Positions 48,895 to 60,600 of a DNA stretch of 64,000 nucleotides are shown here, in pieces. Position 1 is the first letter of the stretch; the number at the start of each line of letters is the position of its first letter. The stretch spans positions 4,991,772 through 5,055,771 of the forward strand of contig FN649742.1 of the NCBI GenBank assembly GCA_000310025.1. The letters are read 5' to 3'. The notes beneath the pieces were generated by a model that was not told the origin of the DNA, made no database searches, and was given only the letters and a program-made list of their open reading frames with translations. This stretch comes from Ectocarpus siliculosus. Lineage: Eukaryota > Sar > Phaeophyceae > Ectocarpales > Ectocarpaceae. A program made the translations under genes and the position numbers.

Positions 48895-51800
48895 ATGAAG
48901 CTTCGTCACCTGGTTTGGGCGGCCGCTCTGCTGGCCCAATCTCTGCTCTCGGAGGGAAAAGGGAAAGACTACTACGGAGCCCTAGGGCTAAAGAAGAATG
49001 CCAAGGAATCTGCTATCAAGAAGGCTTACAGGTGTGTGTTGAGTGGGGAGTGCATCGGGTTCTTGTACGTACAAGTACGTAGCTGCACCTTCGCGTATTT
49101 CGATGCTCCCAACACAAACACAGAACAGGTCGGTGCGATCAAACAGCGGTAGGGTGTGTGAAGCTTCAGCGTGTTAGCAGCAGTAGGACAAACGTTTCCC
49201 CCGGAGTATCAGCGACTACATGTAAGACCGATCAGGCCTGATCCGGGGGTGGTTCAAAGCTGTGGGTGATCGTTTTGTGTTGAAGAGAAAGGAGGGGTCC
49301 ACGTGTACCAGAGACGGGCGCTGATTGGTCGACCAGTTGGTGTTCGGGATTTTCCTTTTTTTTTGTGTGTTGAATGAAAGGTTGAAGGCCTTGTTTCTGG
49401 GTTGAACAAACTCGCACATGACGTATCGTTCGTGGGCAGCCCTTTTCCTTCCTCCGTTTAGAGTATTGGTTACCGCATGCCTATTATAGGTAGTACCTGA
49501 ACCTTACGCTGACGAGCGGATAATTTTCTGAGACACAGCTTATTCCAGCTTTTTTTCCGACAGTCCCGCGGATGATTTATCTCTCTCTCTTCTCTGCCTC
49601 TCTCTCTCTCCCCCTCTCTCTCTCTGTGTGTTTTTACCCTCAACCCCTCAAGCACTCGCGGCGCCATTGAACCTTAACAGATATAGGGAACTCAGCCCGC
49701 TCTTTCTTTTCTCCGACTGGTACACGCCGTGCACCTACATACTCAACCCATGTTGGATGTTTGTTGTCGATTGACTTTGAAACCGCAAGAGCACCAGAAA
49801 ATGCACACGAGACCAGTCGGAAGGCATCGGGACAAACAGATATCGTTGATTCTCGCACTGGGCGGTGGTAGAGGCTGCTCAAAACATACATGCAATGAGT
49901 CTAACTCAACACGCCCCCTTTGAACAAGATAAAAATTCACACAAATTCAAGTAAAGGGAGTTTAGCATTCTAACTGCACCTTAGTACTGATATCACTAGA
50001 GGAGACCCTATAGCAGTGGGGAGGGTGTGTTGGCGCGCTCAAATCTGCACTCTGTTATTTATAGCTTTCGCCTCTCTCCATCTCCAGCGAGCGCATGCCC
50101 CCCCCCCCCCCAAACCATTCAATTCCCTCCTGCTCACCGACTTGTGTGCACTCCTGTAATCGTGTTTTGCGGTCTGAACACGGATCAACAGGAAACTAGC
50201 TCTCAAGTACCACCCTGACAAGAACCAAGACAGGCAGGAGTGGGCTACCAAAAAGTTCGCCGACGTTGCCGAGGCTTACGAAGTCCTGTCGGACGCCGAG
50301 AAACGGAGTATCTACGACCAATTTGGCGAGGAAGGTCTCAAGCATGGCGCCGGTGGCGGCGACGGAGGAGCGGGAGGCTTCCCCGGTGGTGGTGGCGGTG
50401 GCTTCCACGGATTCGGCGGGTTTCCTGGCCAAGGAGGCGGTGGCGGAGGACAGAGGTTCCATTTCGAGGCTGGAGACGCGCACAGAACGTTTGAGCAATT
50501 CTTCGCAACCGGGACCCCCGGAGGTGCGTTGATACGAAGCCGACCTTACCTCTGGGTTGTTAGGCACTTGGAGAGTTTTGTCCGACGATTGGGAGATTTT
50601 TTCCGGTGGATCAGCACCGTCCTTGAATTCACCCTCGAGCAAGCGGAGGGGAGGAGGCGGGAGGGTATGGGCCAGGGCGGGAGTCGCAACGGCCACCGAG
50701 GTGTGTTCGTCAGCCTTGGTCATCATCTATGATGTGCTTCCCTGGTTGAGACCCGCACAAGCCTCCCTCCTCTCCCTTCGCCGTTTCGGTGGGAAGTCGA
50801 CAGCCTGCATTTTATAGCTACACGTTTGTAGGTTGTGTGGCGATTGACAGCAGCCCCAGTTCGTTTCATCATAGACCAAGACACCAGCATCATCATGATC
50901 ACACGCGATTTGCCACATATTTTGCCCGTCCTCCACGCGCCTTATACCTGACGCGTATTCCTTACACACCACAGGCGGTGGGGGCGGCAACATATTCGAC
51001 GAGTTTTTTGGCGGCGGTGGTGGTGGATTTGGCGGAGGAGGATTTGGCGGGGGTGGGGGGGGCGGCAGAAGAGGCGCGAAGCCCCCGCAGGACCTCTACC
51101 CGAAGGGCTCCAAAGTCGGCAAGCTTTCCGAGAACAAGTTCCCCAAAGCGGGCTCCGCGCACGTCTGGCTGGTGAGTTTTATTTTGTGTGTTGTAGGCAC
51201 GAGGTTTTCGTCGCAAAACCCGGTCGCCTCGCGCTCTAGTCGTTGATGCGTTGATCCCGTCGGTTCGTTGTGACTCTCGATGCCTTGCTTGTTGATTTGC
51301 AGGTCCACTTCTACTCTCCCCAGAGCCGCGAGTGCAGCCAGCTTGCCCCCACAATGGAAAAGCTAGCAGAGGTGCTTCACGGCGTGGCGAAGGTCGGAGC
51401 GATGGACTGCACAGGGAAGGTGGAGAGCTTCTGCGTCCAGCAAGGGGTTCGAGAGTTCCCCGGCTTAATGCTCGTCGTCGCCGGCGAGAACACGAATTTC
51501 GAAGGAGTCGCAGGTAAGTTCCATGTGGTGTCCATCTTCTTTAGCCATGGTTGCGTTGGTCAAGCGTTGTGTAGTCGGGCGGTCGTGTTGGTCCTTGCCC
51601 TTGTGTGGAGTTCACTTTTCGAGGGAGACTCGGTCCTGGACCCATGAACGTGGTGTAACAGACATATTCACTTGGTGGGCTGCGGGCTTTCGGGGTTACA
51701 CGCTCAAAACAGCAGTCGAGTCGTTTTTTTCGACAGTTAAGAGGACGAGGGCGTTCTGTCAGTGAAAGCAAGCGACAATGCTGCTGCTGCAGACTTTTTT

Positions 51801-53637
51801 TTGTGTGTGTGTGATTTTTCCGTTTTCTCGCTCTTGCTTGTGCTTGCTTTACGCCCCTTCCTCTATCCCCCCGTCGTGGCACCCCTCCTGGCCTTGCCCC
51901 CTGTCCGCAGACCTGAAGCAGTTGCACGAATTTGTTCTTGAGGGCTTGCCATCAGAGCACGTGGCGAATCTTCGTCGAAGAGACCAGGCCGACTCCTTCC
52001 TGCAGTCAGAGTGCCAGGAGGGTTCAGAGTGGGGCTCTTGCGGCATTCTTTTCACGAACAAGTTCGAGACTTCGTCGGCTCTCAAGGCCCTCGCGTTCCG
52101 TTACCGTGGAAGGGTGAGTTGAGACTGACTGACTCATCACGGAAGTGGTCGTATTTACCTATTGGTATGGCAACCCCACAAGCGACACAGACGGAATGGA
52201 ATGCCGTTATGTTCTACCTCGCAATGCGTGTGACGACTTATCCGGTACCTACGGAGAAGCTGGCCTGTAGCTGAGGTTGGACATGCGAGCAGTTCTGACG
52301 TAGTGCGGTTATCCGCGTCGCAAGACCTTTGTCTTCAACGCGGTTGTACATACCTTGCAGGAATTGAATCAGCTCCCTCGTTTTGAGGTTTCCTCCTCCT
52401 GCGCAGGAGTGCCCTGAAAGTTTCGTCTCTTGCAGTGCACCGCTTACTTGCACTGGTGACAAAAGGCTAGTCGTCTTACGTAGGCCTACCTCCCGACGCC
52501 ACCCGCCAGGTCGCGTTCGGAGAAGTTCGCGGAAAGAACGACGCACTGGCGAATAGCTTCCACATCTCTTCGTACCCAAGCCTCGTCTTCTTCTGCGGCG
52601 GGGATGCCGGCGTTTCGTTCCCGTACGAGGTGAGCGGGGGGGGGGGAGGGGGGGGTTGCCTGCGGAATTGCTCGAGAAGAATGATTGCTGCGCACGATGT
52701 TGCTCTCGCCGTGTCCCATTCGCGGTGGCTGGTTTTTTCGCCTTGGTTGCCTTGTGTGCGATTGTTGTAGCGTTTCGGTCCTTCTCAGTATCAACCACAG
52801 CAGTGGCTCTCTTTAAAGGGTAAAGACCTTTTTTTTTCTCGCGCGACTTGCTGGGTTCGGCTTGTGGAGAAGTGTCATGCGCCTCTCTGTTTTTTCTGGC
52901 TGGGATCCCACGGGATCCGCCCACTTTCCCTTTTCCCGTTCATTTGGCCAACATTGTCATCGGCGGCTGTACATCTATATCTGTTGGACGTGACCGGCAG
53001 GGAGAGCTCAAGGCCGAGCCCCTCGATGCCTTCGTGAAAGGATTGAGAGACGGCAAGAAGTGCAAGGATGCCATTAAAACGAATGCAGAAGCCCGCGAAA
53101 GAGGTGAAGAGGGTGTTCAGCTGCGTGTGCTCCGCCGTTTGCTAACTTGTGGCCCCCTTAACGTTGACCATTGCACCACGAACAAGTATTACATCTGTTG
53201 TGTAGTCTGCGAGTTCATGGCAATTGTATTCCCTCAAAATAGATGTCTTCCAGTATGGTGTAAGTTCTGGCGATATGCGCATGCATATGAAATCCCATCC
53301 ACGTTTTTCCCCAGGGTATTTCTTGGCCGAGCCTGGTAACGTCTTGCCGCCGCCGCAGTCTTGCCTCCTGCCCCACCTGGACCCCTGATTATATCTTTAC
53401 CTCTACCCTGCAAAGTCTGATCCCCCCTTGCCGTCTTTGCCCATCGCCCTTGCCCTTCCTCGTCACATTGCGACAGCTGCGGCGTTACGACCGGACGATG
53501 ACTTCTCAAAGCTCCGCGTGAAGCAATTGCGTGAGCTTCTCTTGGCGCACGGCGATCCCTGCGACGGCTGCGTAGAGAAGCGTGATTTCGAGCAGAAACT
53601 TCGGGAAGCTGTCGTGGCCGCGCATCGAGCTCGATGA
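48895..53637 (+). CDS. ER J-domain protein with thioredoxin-like and MANF-like C-terminal modules, 8 exons
   Basis: Predicted ER-lumen co-chaperone for Hsp70/BiP. Exons: 48895-49031, 50192-50523, 50975-51171, 51303-51513, 51911-52113, 52510-52629, 53001-53103, 53477-53637; 1464 nt, 487 aa, phases match. Residues 1-19 are a signal peptide ([16 protein letters not shown]). The J domain spans about 24-88, with HPD at 53-55 (KYHPDKNQD). A Gly/Phe-rich region runs to about residue 190, including GGGGG tracts. From 223 a thioredoxin-like fold begins ([16 protein letters not shown]) in which the usual CxxC reads SREC, leaving one Cys (233). It is followed by a second thioredoxin-like part ([19 protein letters not shown]). 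The last exon (435-487), [21 protein letters not shown], resembles the C-terminal SAP-like domain of MANF/ARMET and keeps a CxxC (463-466). The C-terminus is HRAR, with no KDEL-type retrieval signal. Confidence 0.92.
49578..49626. repeat. (CT)-rich tract in J-protein intron 1
   Basis: Interrupted CT repeats cover about 48 bp in the long first intron (49032-50191) of the J-protein gene. Nothing else was recognised in that intron. Confidence 0.8.
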
Positions 53638-55842
53638 AGCACGCGAGTCCGCATTGGTATTAGCGCCTAGGTATACTAGTTTTGACAGGTAGTTCGGTGG
53701 AGATATGGGTGTGGAAGAGTCCTGCTGGATGTTTTTATCCCTCACCGGGGATGATGGTGTGTTGTTCGTGTCAGATGGCTTCAATGTATTCGTTTTGTGA
53801 GCAAGAGAGGTTCGTTGCGTGACCGTTCGACCAGGCCGGACCGATCCCTGTGATGCAATAGACCCACGAAAGTTGTACAAAATAGTCCTTGATGAGAAAG
53901 GCTTGACTCTGTTCTATATTTTTGTGACAAGCCGTGAGCTTGATTTGGCCCAAAGAATGTCCCGCAACTTGAGTTGTACCCTGTACTTGGGGAGACTGCA
54001 CTAGACCCAGAGAGAGCGGTGAAAGAGGACTGCCGGGTTTCGGTCTTGACCGGGTATTTGCTTGCTTTGCGACGCACCGCTCGTGCGATAACAGCGATAG
54101 CTTGGTGCCCGCAGTGGCCGAAAAAATTTAGGCTAGTAGCGTCATAGGACTCAGAACAGGTTTTTGGCGTCTTACTACCGTTTTCGATTACTGAAATGTA
54201 TTATTAGTACCATTGTTGACTGCGGACCGGACGGGCGACGTAAAAGTTGAGCGTTCCTTTCATGGCTTGTCGACGAGGAAGGGAATCATTCATCCTTCGT
54301 CAGTTGGCCACACCAACTTTAGAACGAATGCTCGTGTCGCGCAACAGGCATTACATTGCCGATCGGGCAACACTGGGCAAAGAAAAAGCACGTCGGTGAA
54401 CTTTGACAGTAGTAATCTAGTTCGAAGTAGTTTGTTTTTTCCCACCGACGGCATCTGATAATATCTCTCTTGCTTGGCGGTGGTACACAAGCGTATCTAA
54501 AACGTGGCTGACCTGTCCATGACGTGAACAACGATCGAGAACGGTCAGTCCCTGCCGCACCCACCTCACACGAATTACACAGAAAACACGGGGTTCAATT
54601 ATTTTTCACACAAACAAGGTCCCGACCCGAATATTTGGTGGTCGATACACTGATTGGCCTCCACAGGTAGGATCTACAAAGCCATGGATCGTGTTGAAAA
54701 GGGCACGCACCCATGAAGACACCAAATTATCTGATCATACACCGAGTACACAAAGCGAGGAAGAAACTAGGGGGGTGAGGCAGCCACACGCACGGACTTG
54801 CAAAACAACGAACATCAAACAGTCTTGCATCACCTTGTGTGACCCGTCGTCCTGTCTCATTATATCGTCTTCCGTACAAGACCGCAACCGAGCCGCACAC
54901 CAAACAATAAGCCACACGGCTCGTTTCTTCGATCAACCGTGATGGGCAAGCAAAGAATATCAAACAACCGCTAGAACTGAGCTGCATCTATAGTTTCTAC
55001 AAGACACCCAACGCCCAACAGAAGCAACATCATTGCATTCAGCAAGTTTGTCCCTGCCATGTTCTCTATAACGCGGTGTGTGTGGCACACGATACACAAC
55101 ACCGCCGACCCACGACATGGCAGCGAAACCCCACCCACAAGCAAACAGTTGTTACAACGCATAAGGCTACAGCAGTCAGCCACTGGGCGAACGGACGCTA
55201 GACAGCACGTGCTTCCAGTTCTTCTTGGACGTTTTGCCCTGTGTATTGCCCTCGGCGACGCAATCGACTGTGCGGACGACCGCTTTCTTCAGCCTTAGTG
55301 CGGGGTGGCTGCGGTTGTAGGGCACGTAGAGGAGGGCACAGCACGGCACACGTCACAAATGAACGAACAGGGGACGCGCGCATTGTGTTGCAACCTATGT
55401 AGAGTCAATCTGGTGTCTCGAGCGTGCAGTGTACTTCCAAGTACCTGACATGCACCTTGGCACTCAAGCTCAACGGTGCAAGTCAAGGTCTTTACCTGCG
55501 TAGAGCACCCCTCGTCATGTCAGACAGGCGCCCTGCTTTCTCATTACTCCAACAAAGGGTCTTCAAAATCTGTTGTCTGTCACGTCCTACCCGACAATCG
55601 TATCGAATGAATGCTATGTTTTCTAACGGACTTGCCGGCTGGCGTGCTTTGTCTGTTGTGACGTGCACGGCCCCCAAACGAATCGTTCTCGCTCTTGCCG
55701 CTCCGAGGACGGCGAATACGCTTGCGACTTTGAGATGCTGCGGGAGAGCCGTCGATGGCATGGCAACACAATTTTACCAGCTGGCGCAACGCATCTTTCC
55801 ACTCATCAACCTTGATCGGCCAAACGATATCCTTTTCATCGC
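53638..55842. other. Convergent intergenic region between J-protein and MRH lectin
   Basis: 2.2 kb between two stop codons on opposite strands, so it holds two 3' ends. No conserved exon, RNA gene or mobile element was recognised. A frame continuing beyond the lectin stop (VGDEKDIVWPIKVDEWKDALRQL, about 55844-55780) is discussed with that gene. Confidence 0.55.
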
Positions 55843-57592
55843 CTACCTGCACAGAAGCGGCGAAATGGCCAGGACGCGGTAATGGCAAGTGCGGTCCTCC
55901 GTGACCTCTCTGACTTCTTGCACACTGCCGCACTTGAGGTGCACCGTGGTCGACCGAAGAACTCCTGTGAGGTCGCACTCGGTGCCTCCGGTAAACTGAA
56001 TCCGAGTATTACGGCGGAAGGAAGTTACAAAAAGAGCCATGAAGATAACGAAAACGGGCTCGCTCAAGTACAGCTACACAAAGTGGTGTTTCCATGCCAA
56101 TGGTTGGACTTGAAAAGAATACCATCAAAGGAAGGTGGAGAGAAACAACCAATTGTGTGGCAATCCTCCTGCGTGAGTGTAGCTGGTGCGTCGAAACACA
56201 CGAACGGTGTAAAACTGACGCAAAAAAATACATAATGATGACGTAGCACGCGTGGTTGTATTCGATTCACAGTCGATCACCTCTAGAATGATGGTCCCTC
56301 CCTCTCCTTCTTCTTCTTGTTGTGGACGGATGAGCTCTTCGCCCTCGCCGGTGACCGTCGATTTGTCCCACTTACCTAGAGAAAATTCAGTCTAGAAGAA
56401 GCAAAACAAGACGCAAGCGGAGGTCCTGTGAGGGACTGACTAGAGGGGGAACGTGTGGACAGTTCCTAGCATCATGGAACTTGCTGAAGACGCAAGGCAT
56501 TAAACAAGCCTCATCTGTAACGTAGTGCGTCAAGAGGGTAGAGTGAAACACGAAACTTGGTGTAGCCAAAGGCGATAGCGTGGTACGTTGCATGGGTCAT
56601 CCGACATCAGCACCCTGGACACATAAGAAGCCCCCTAGACCAAAGATATCGACATATCTTGTGGGCTTGGCGGCATTCATGCATTCGTTTCCTGTTACCT
56701 GCAGCAAGCAATACGTATTGCATCATCCCTATACTCTCGGAGGCCCTCGTGTGCATTGCGGCACATTCACTCGATGCACGGCGCCGCCACTCACATCCAG
56801 TTTCTACACCCTTTTCGAAAACGGCAACTGCCGCAACTGGCATACGGCGGGAATAACATCCAGGCGCCAAAAACAAGTGCAAGCTTGGCTCTTGTATTCT
56901 AGGGGTCTACATCAGAAGCCGCTGACAATGAGCCGGCCGGGGGGGCGCGGCATCCGCCATCTCAGCGGTCTCCAGGATTCAAAAATAGCGCCAAACACAG
57001 AAGAGCTTGCAACCATTGTGGTGGCGGAAATATCCTATTTAGCTACGTGTCCCCGCGCGTCGCAAGGGCCAAACCCAACTGTTTCCCGTGCGACTCTTGT
57101 ATCGTACCACACTCCCACGGAGACAAAACTCGTCAGACGCAGTCAGTCTGCCAGGGTGAACAAACGTGCGGGCGTCCGTTGAATGACCGACCCAAGCCCG
57201 TACGAAATCCACTGACACACCAGTGATGCGTCCGAGACCCACCGTGATTTTGGACATGAGGCTCCCGTCCGCCTTCCGCAGCAAGTCCTCGTGGTACTGA
57301 CTAAACCCCGTCGTGGAGATGCACAGCTTGTAAGCCCACCACGTTTCCTTCCTACTTGCAAGGATTCGGGAGGGACAGACATATGTTGTATTGGGGATCA
57401 CAGGGTGAGTGTTGTAACGGTCATCACGGGAAGCGTGAGTAATGGCATACCACGACTGGACTAGATACAGGGCGCGCGATCGACAGCCTCAACAGCACCA
57501 TACGTGTGACGCCCCTTATATAACGCCGAGCATAACCATCCGCATCGACCAGTAGTGAGCGTATTCTTGGCGAACAAGTCTTCTTTAAGGGG

Positions 57593-57625
<33 letters not shown>

Positions 57626-60600
57626 CGCAAAAGGTCAGAGCAAGTCAACTGCTCGGATACTGACTCACACCTTTTAGACGCCGTGCAAGCATCATCAAAC
57701 TTCCGTAACTTGGAGCGCATTCTCCAGGGCCGATATTATTGAAACAGACTCACACGCTACCGTTCACTTGACGACACACGACACATCTCGGCAGATACGC
57801 AAGCTGCAGCTTCGCGCGAGTGTTTTTACGTCCGCCAATCGACCATTTTTCACTGCTGCGCAGCAGAATCACAGTACGGGTGAATCCATCCACAAACTGC
57901 ATCAAACATATCCATCGTCATCGTCACCATCACCATCACCATCACCATCACCATTCTCACTTCGGGGGGAAGCAAGCCTCTAACTCTTGCAGAAGACCCA
58001 AAACACCGCCGACCTTGCCCGTCACCACCACCCCGCTTGAGACCACTGCTTCTTGCCCCAGGCCGAGGGTCAGCCCATCCGTTGCCGCTGGACACAGGAG
58101 TCGGGAACATACCTGGACCAGATAGGAACAGATCGAAACCTCCTGTGGAGAGAGGGGCCGGGAGAAAGGGGGGAAAGGAGGGGCGCTGGATCACATGCCA
58201 TAAAGGACGTGAGTGATTCGTGGAATGATGACGCCGGTCGTCTCCGAGGTCTCCCAGCCGCCAGGACAATCAGATCGAACCCGGTGTCGACAATTTTTGT
58301 CTATTGTGGCGATAAAGGGCAGGAGCAGAGGGCGCCTCGATAATGCACGTTAAGTTAAGATCTGTGCTAGCTTACACGAAGGGAGTGCCGCACCAGACGT
58401 ACGACAAAAGCGACGTAGGAAGAGGAAAGAGGACCTCCATTGTACGGCCTCGACTCGAACCCTAGCCTAGATGATAGGAGTATAGACCACGCTTAGGGAG
58501 AAGAAACACATATTTGAGGCGACCCTGTTGCAAGAAGAGACTCAACCGACACATACTGCCAAGAGCAGCCGGCCGACCAGGTGCTGACTACAGTAGCCTG
58601 TTGCGCGGGGCGAACAAAACAGTTCTCAGAATCTAGCATCACAGGACGGTACCGTCAAGACAGCAAAGACGGAATTCAAAACAGATGCTGCCCAGGTCAA
58701 AACTTCACAAAACCAACGACTGGCGTCCGGGAGTCTTTTCCCACCTGTAACGAAACTAGAATCGCCAAGGGGTCCGCAGATTCACCTCCAGCCGAGACGT
58801 CATTCGCCGTGCAACAAGTGATCGTCGTTTTTAGGAATCGGCGCGCTCCAGTTTCTTCGCAGACATCACCTCCCTGTGACGTCAGGCCACGACAACATCA
58901 CGAGACATCGGGAACTAGACGCCGAATATTGAGCAGTCGAAAAATTGAAGTTGTTAATGGACAACTGGTGGTCCGTTCATCTGGACCATCACACATAGTG
59001 TTGGAAGAACTAGAATACCGCGGGACGCGCGCCAGCAACAAAACAAACGAACGAGGGTTCAGCTTGAACCCTCGAACGCACTGTATTGCCGGCTTCTTTT
59101 TCGGAGCAAGACGACCACCTCACACACCGAGCACCGACGAGATGATCTCCCAACTGCTGTTTGTTTATAGATTGAATGCATCTTTGACGACGATTCTTCA
59201 CTTCAACACCGTGGCCCACTCCTGTTCTCTTTGCAAGCATCCCTTGCGTGCGAAGTGCGAAGCCCCTCCGTTACTCGGAAAACACTTGCAGGGGCCAACT
59301 CCACGTCGCAAGCAAAACACGCACATGCAGAGATTTGAGGAGCATACCTCATAGTAATCGTATACGGCGGCCAGCTCCGAAACGTCGTTTATTCCCTGGA
59401 AGAGGTCATCGTTCTGTGACTCGTGCCGGCCACCATCGTTTCCACCCTTGGACTTATTATTATTCAAAGCTCGAGACACTAAGGACGCCGAGATGTGGTT
59501 GTTGTTGTGATTAAGGAAAGACAGACAGGCCAAGGGTCGGGTCAACAACGGGGAGGTAAAAAGCACATAAGTGATATTTTGCAAATGCCACAGTAAAAAA
59601 TGCTGAAAGCCAAGCGGCAGATTCAGAGTCTTCGCCTTGGCAGTTCGTGTGGCGTATGACAATTTTTGAGCAGGGTGGGATGCCTAGGCCGAGATCAGCA
59701 AGTATGGCAAAGTCCGGGTGGGGCCGGCCGTTATTTGCCTGATACAGCGATAGTGGTGATGTACAGCAGCACGTCGAAAAAGGACGGCGGGTTTCAATTG
59801 GCGAGCAAACGCGACTCAAGACTCAAAGGAGACGCGGAGGCGTGGTCAAACACGACTGACCTTCGGCCTCATGAGGAGAATCAGAAGAATCGGCAGAAGC
59901 GCCGTCCGCCTTGGTCGGGGTGACGTTGACCCTCTTCAACTCCGTCCTCGTGTGCGTTCCGAGATTGACTACGGTGGTTGTTGCACCGTCTTCGCTCTTG
60001 TGGAACTGGGCGCGATAAAGGGCATAGAGGGGAAGGCCACGTGTAGACAGAGAGTGAGGTATTCCTGGCTGCTGTATGTTTTCTGTACGAGAGACGTACG
60101 TTGTGACGGCAACCTACAATTGGGTCAACCAACGGCCTTACATCTCTGAGGCTAGGAAACTAACACGAGGGCTCCTCAGAGACCAAACAACCCCCCTCAA
60201 TTCGACGAGGGTTCCACAGTTGTCCAATCGAGGAGGTTTGTTTGTTCTCTGAGGAACCTTCGTGCTAGTTTCCTAAACTCAGAGATGTAAGACCGTTGGT
60301 TGAACCACCACACAATTCTTCATTATTCAGGACTGACCTCAACGAGGCATCCATATGTTATCGCCGAAGTCACGCCGCGTTCCTCTCTTCTACACGTTAC
60401 ACGTGAACCGACACATCTCAGGATCTAGCGACGTCGTAAACTGCCGCAATAGTTCTGTGTCCTACTATATTCCACAGGAGGCAAGGTTTACGCGGGCTTG
60501 TTGGAGCGGCATAACTTCACACACCATAATAGCAACCGTGCCTTCCTTCCCTAGCACCACCCGATCGTATCCACCAGTGCTTGGGGTAAACTTACTCATC

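Noticed and set aside
55780-55844. Further lectin exon after the MRH2 stop (GDEKDIVWPIKVDEW frame)
   Set aside because: The TAG stop lies inside a possible CAG-GTAGGC donor, but no downstream exon with family support was found, and erlectin-like proteins can end soon after MRH2.
57850-58269. 139-codon minus-strand ORF with a Met/Val repeat
   Set aside because: Driven by the CACCAT repeat; the conserved MRH1 end (CSYLVQVCSRLLC) is in another frame of the same strand.
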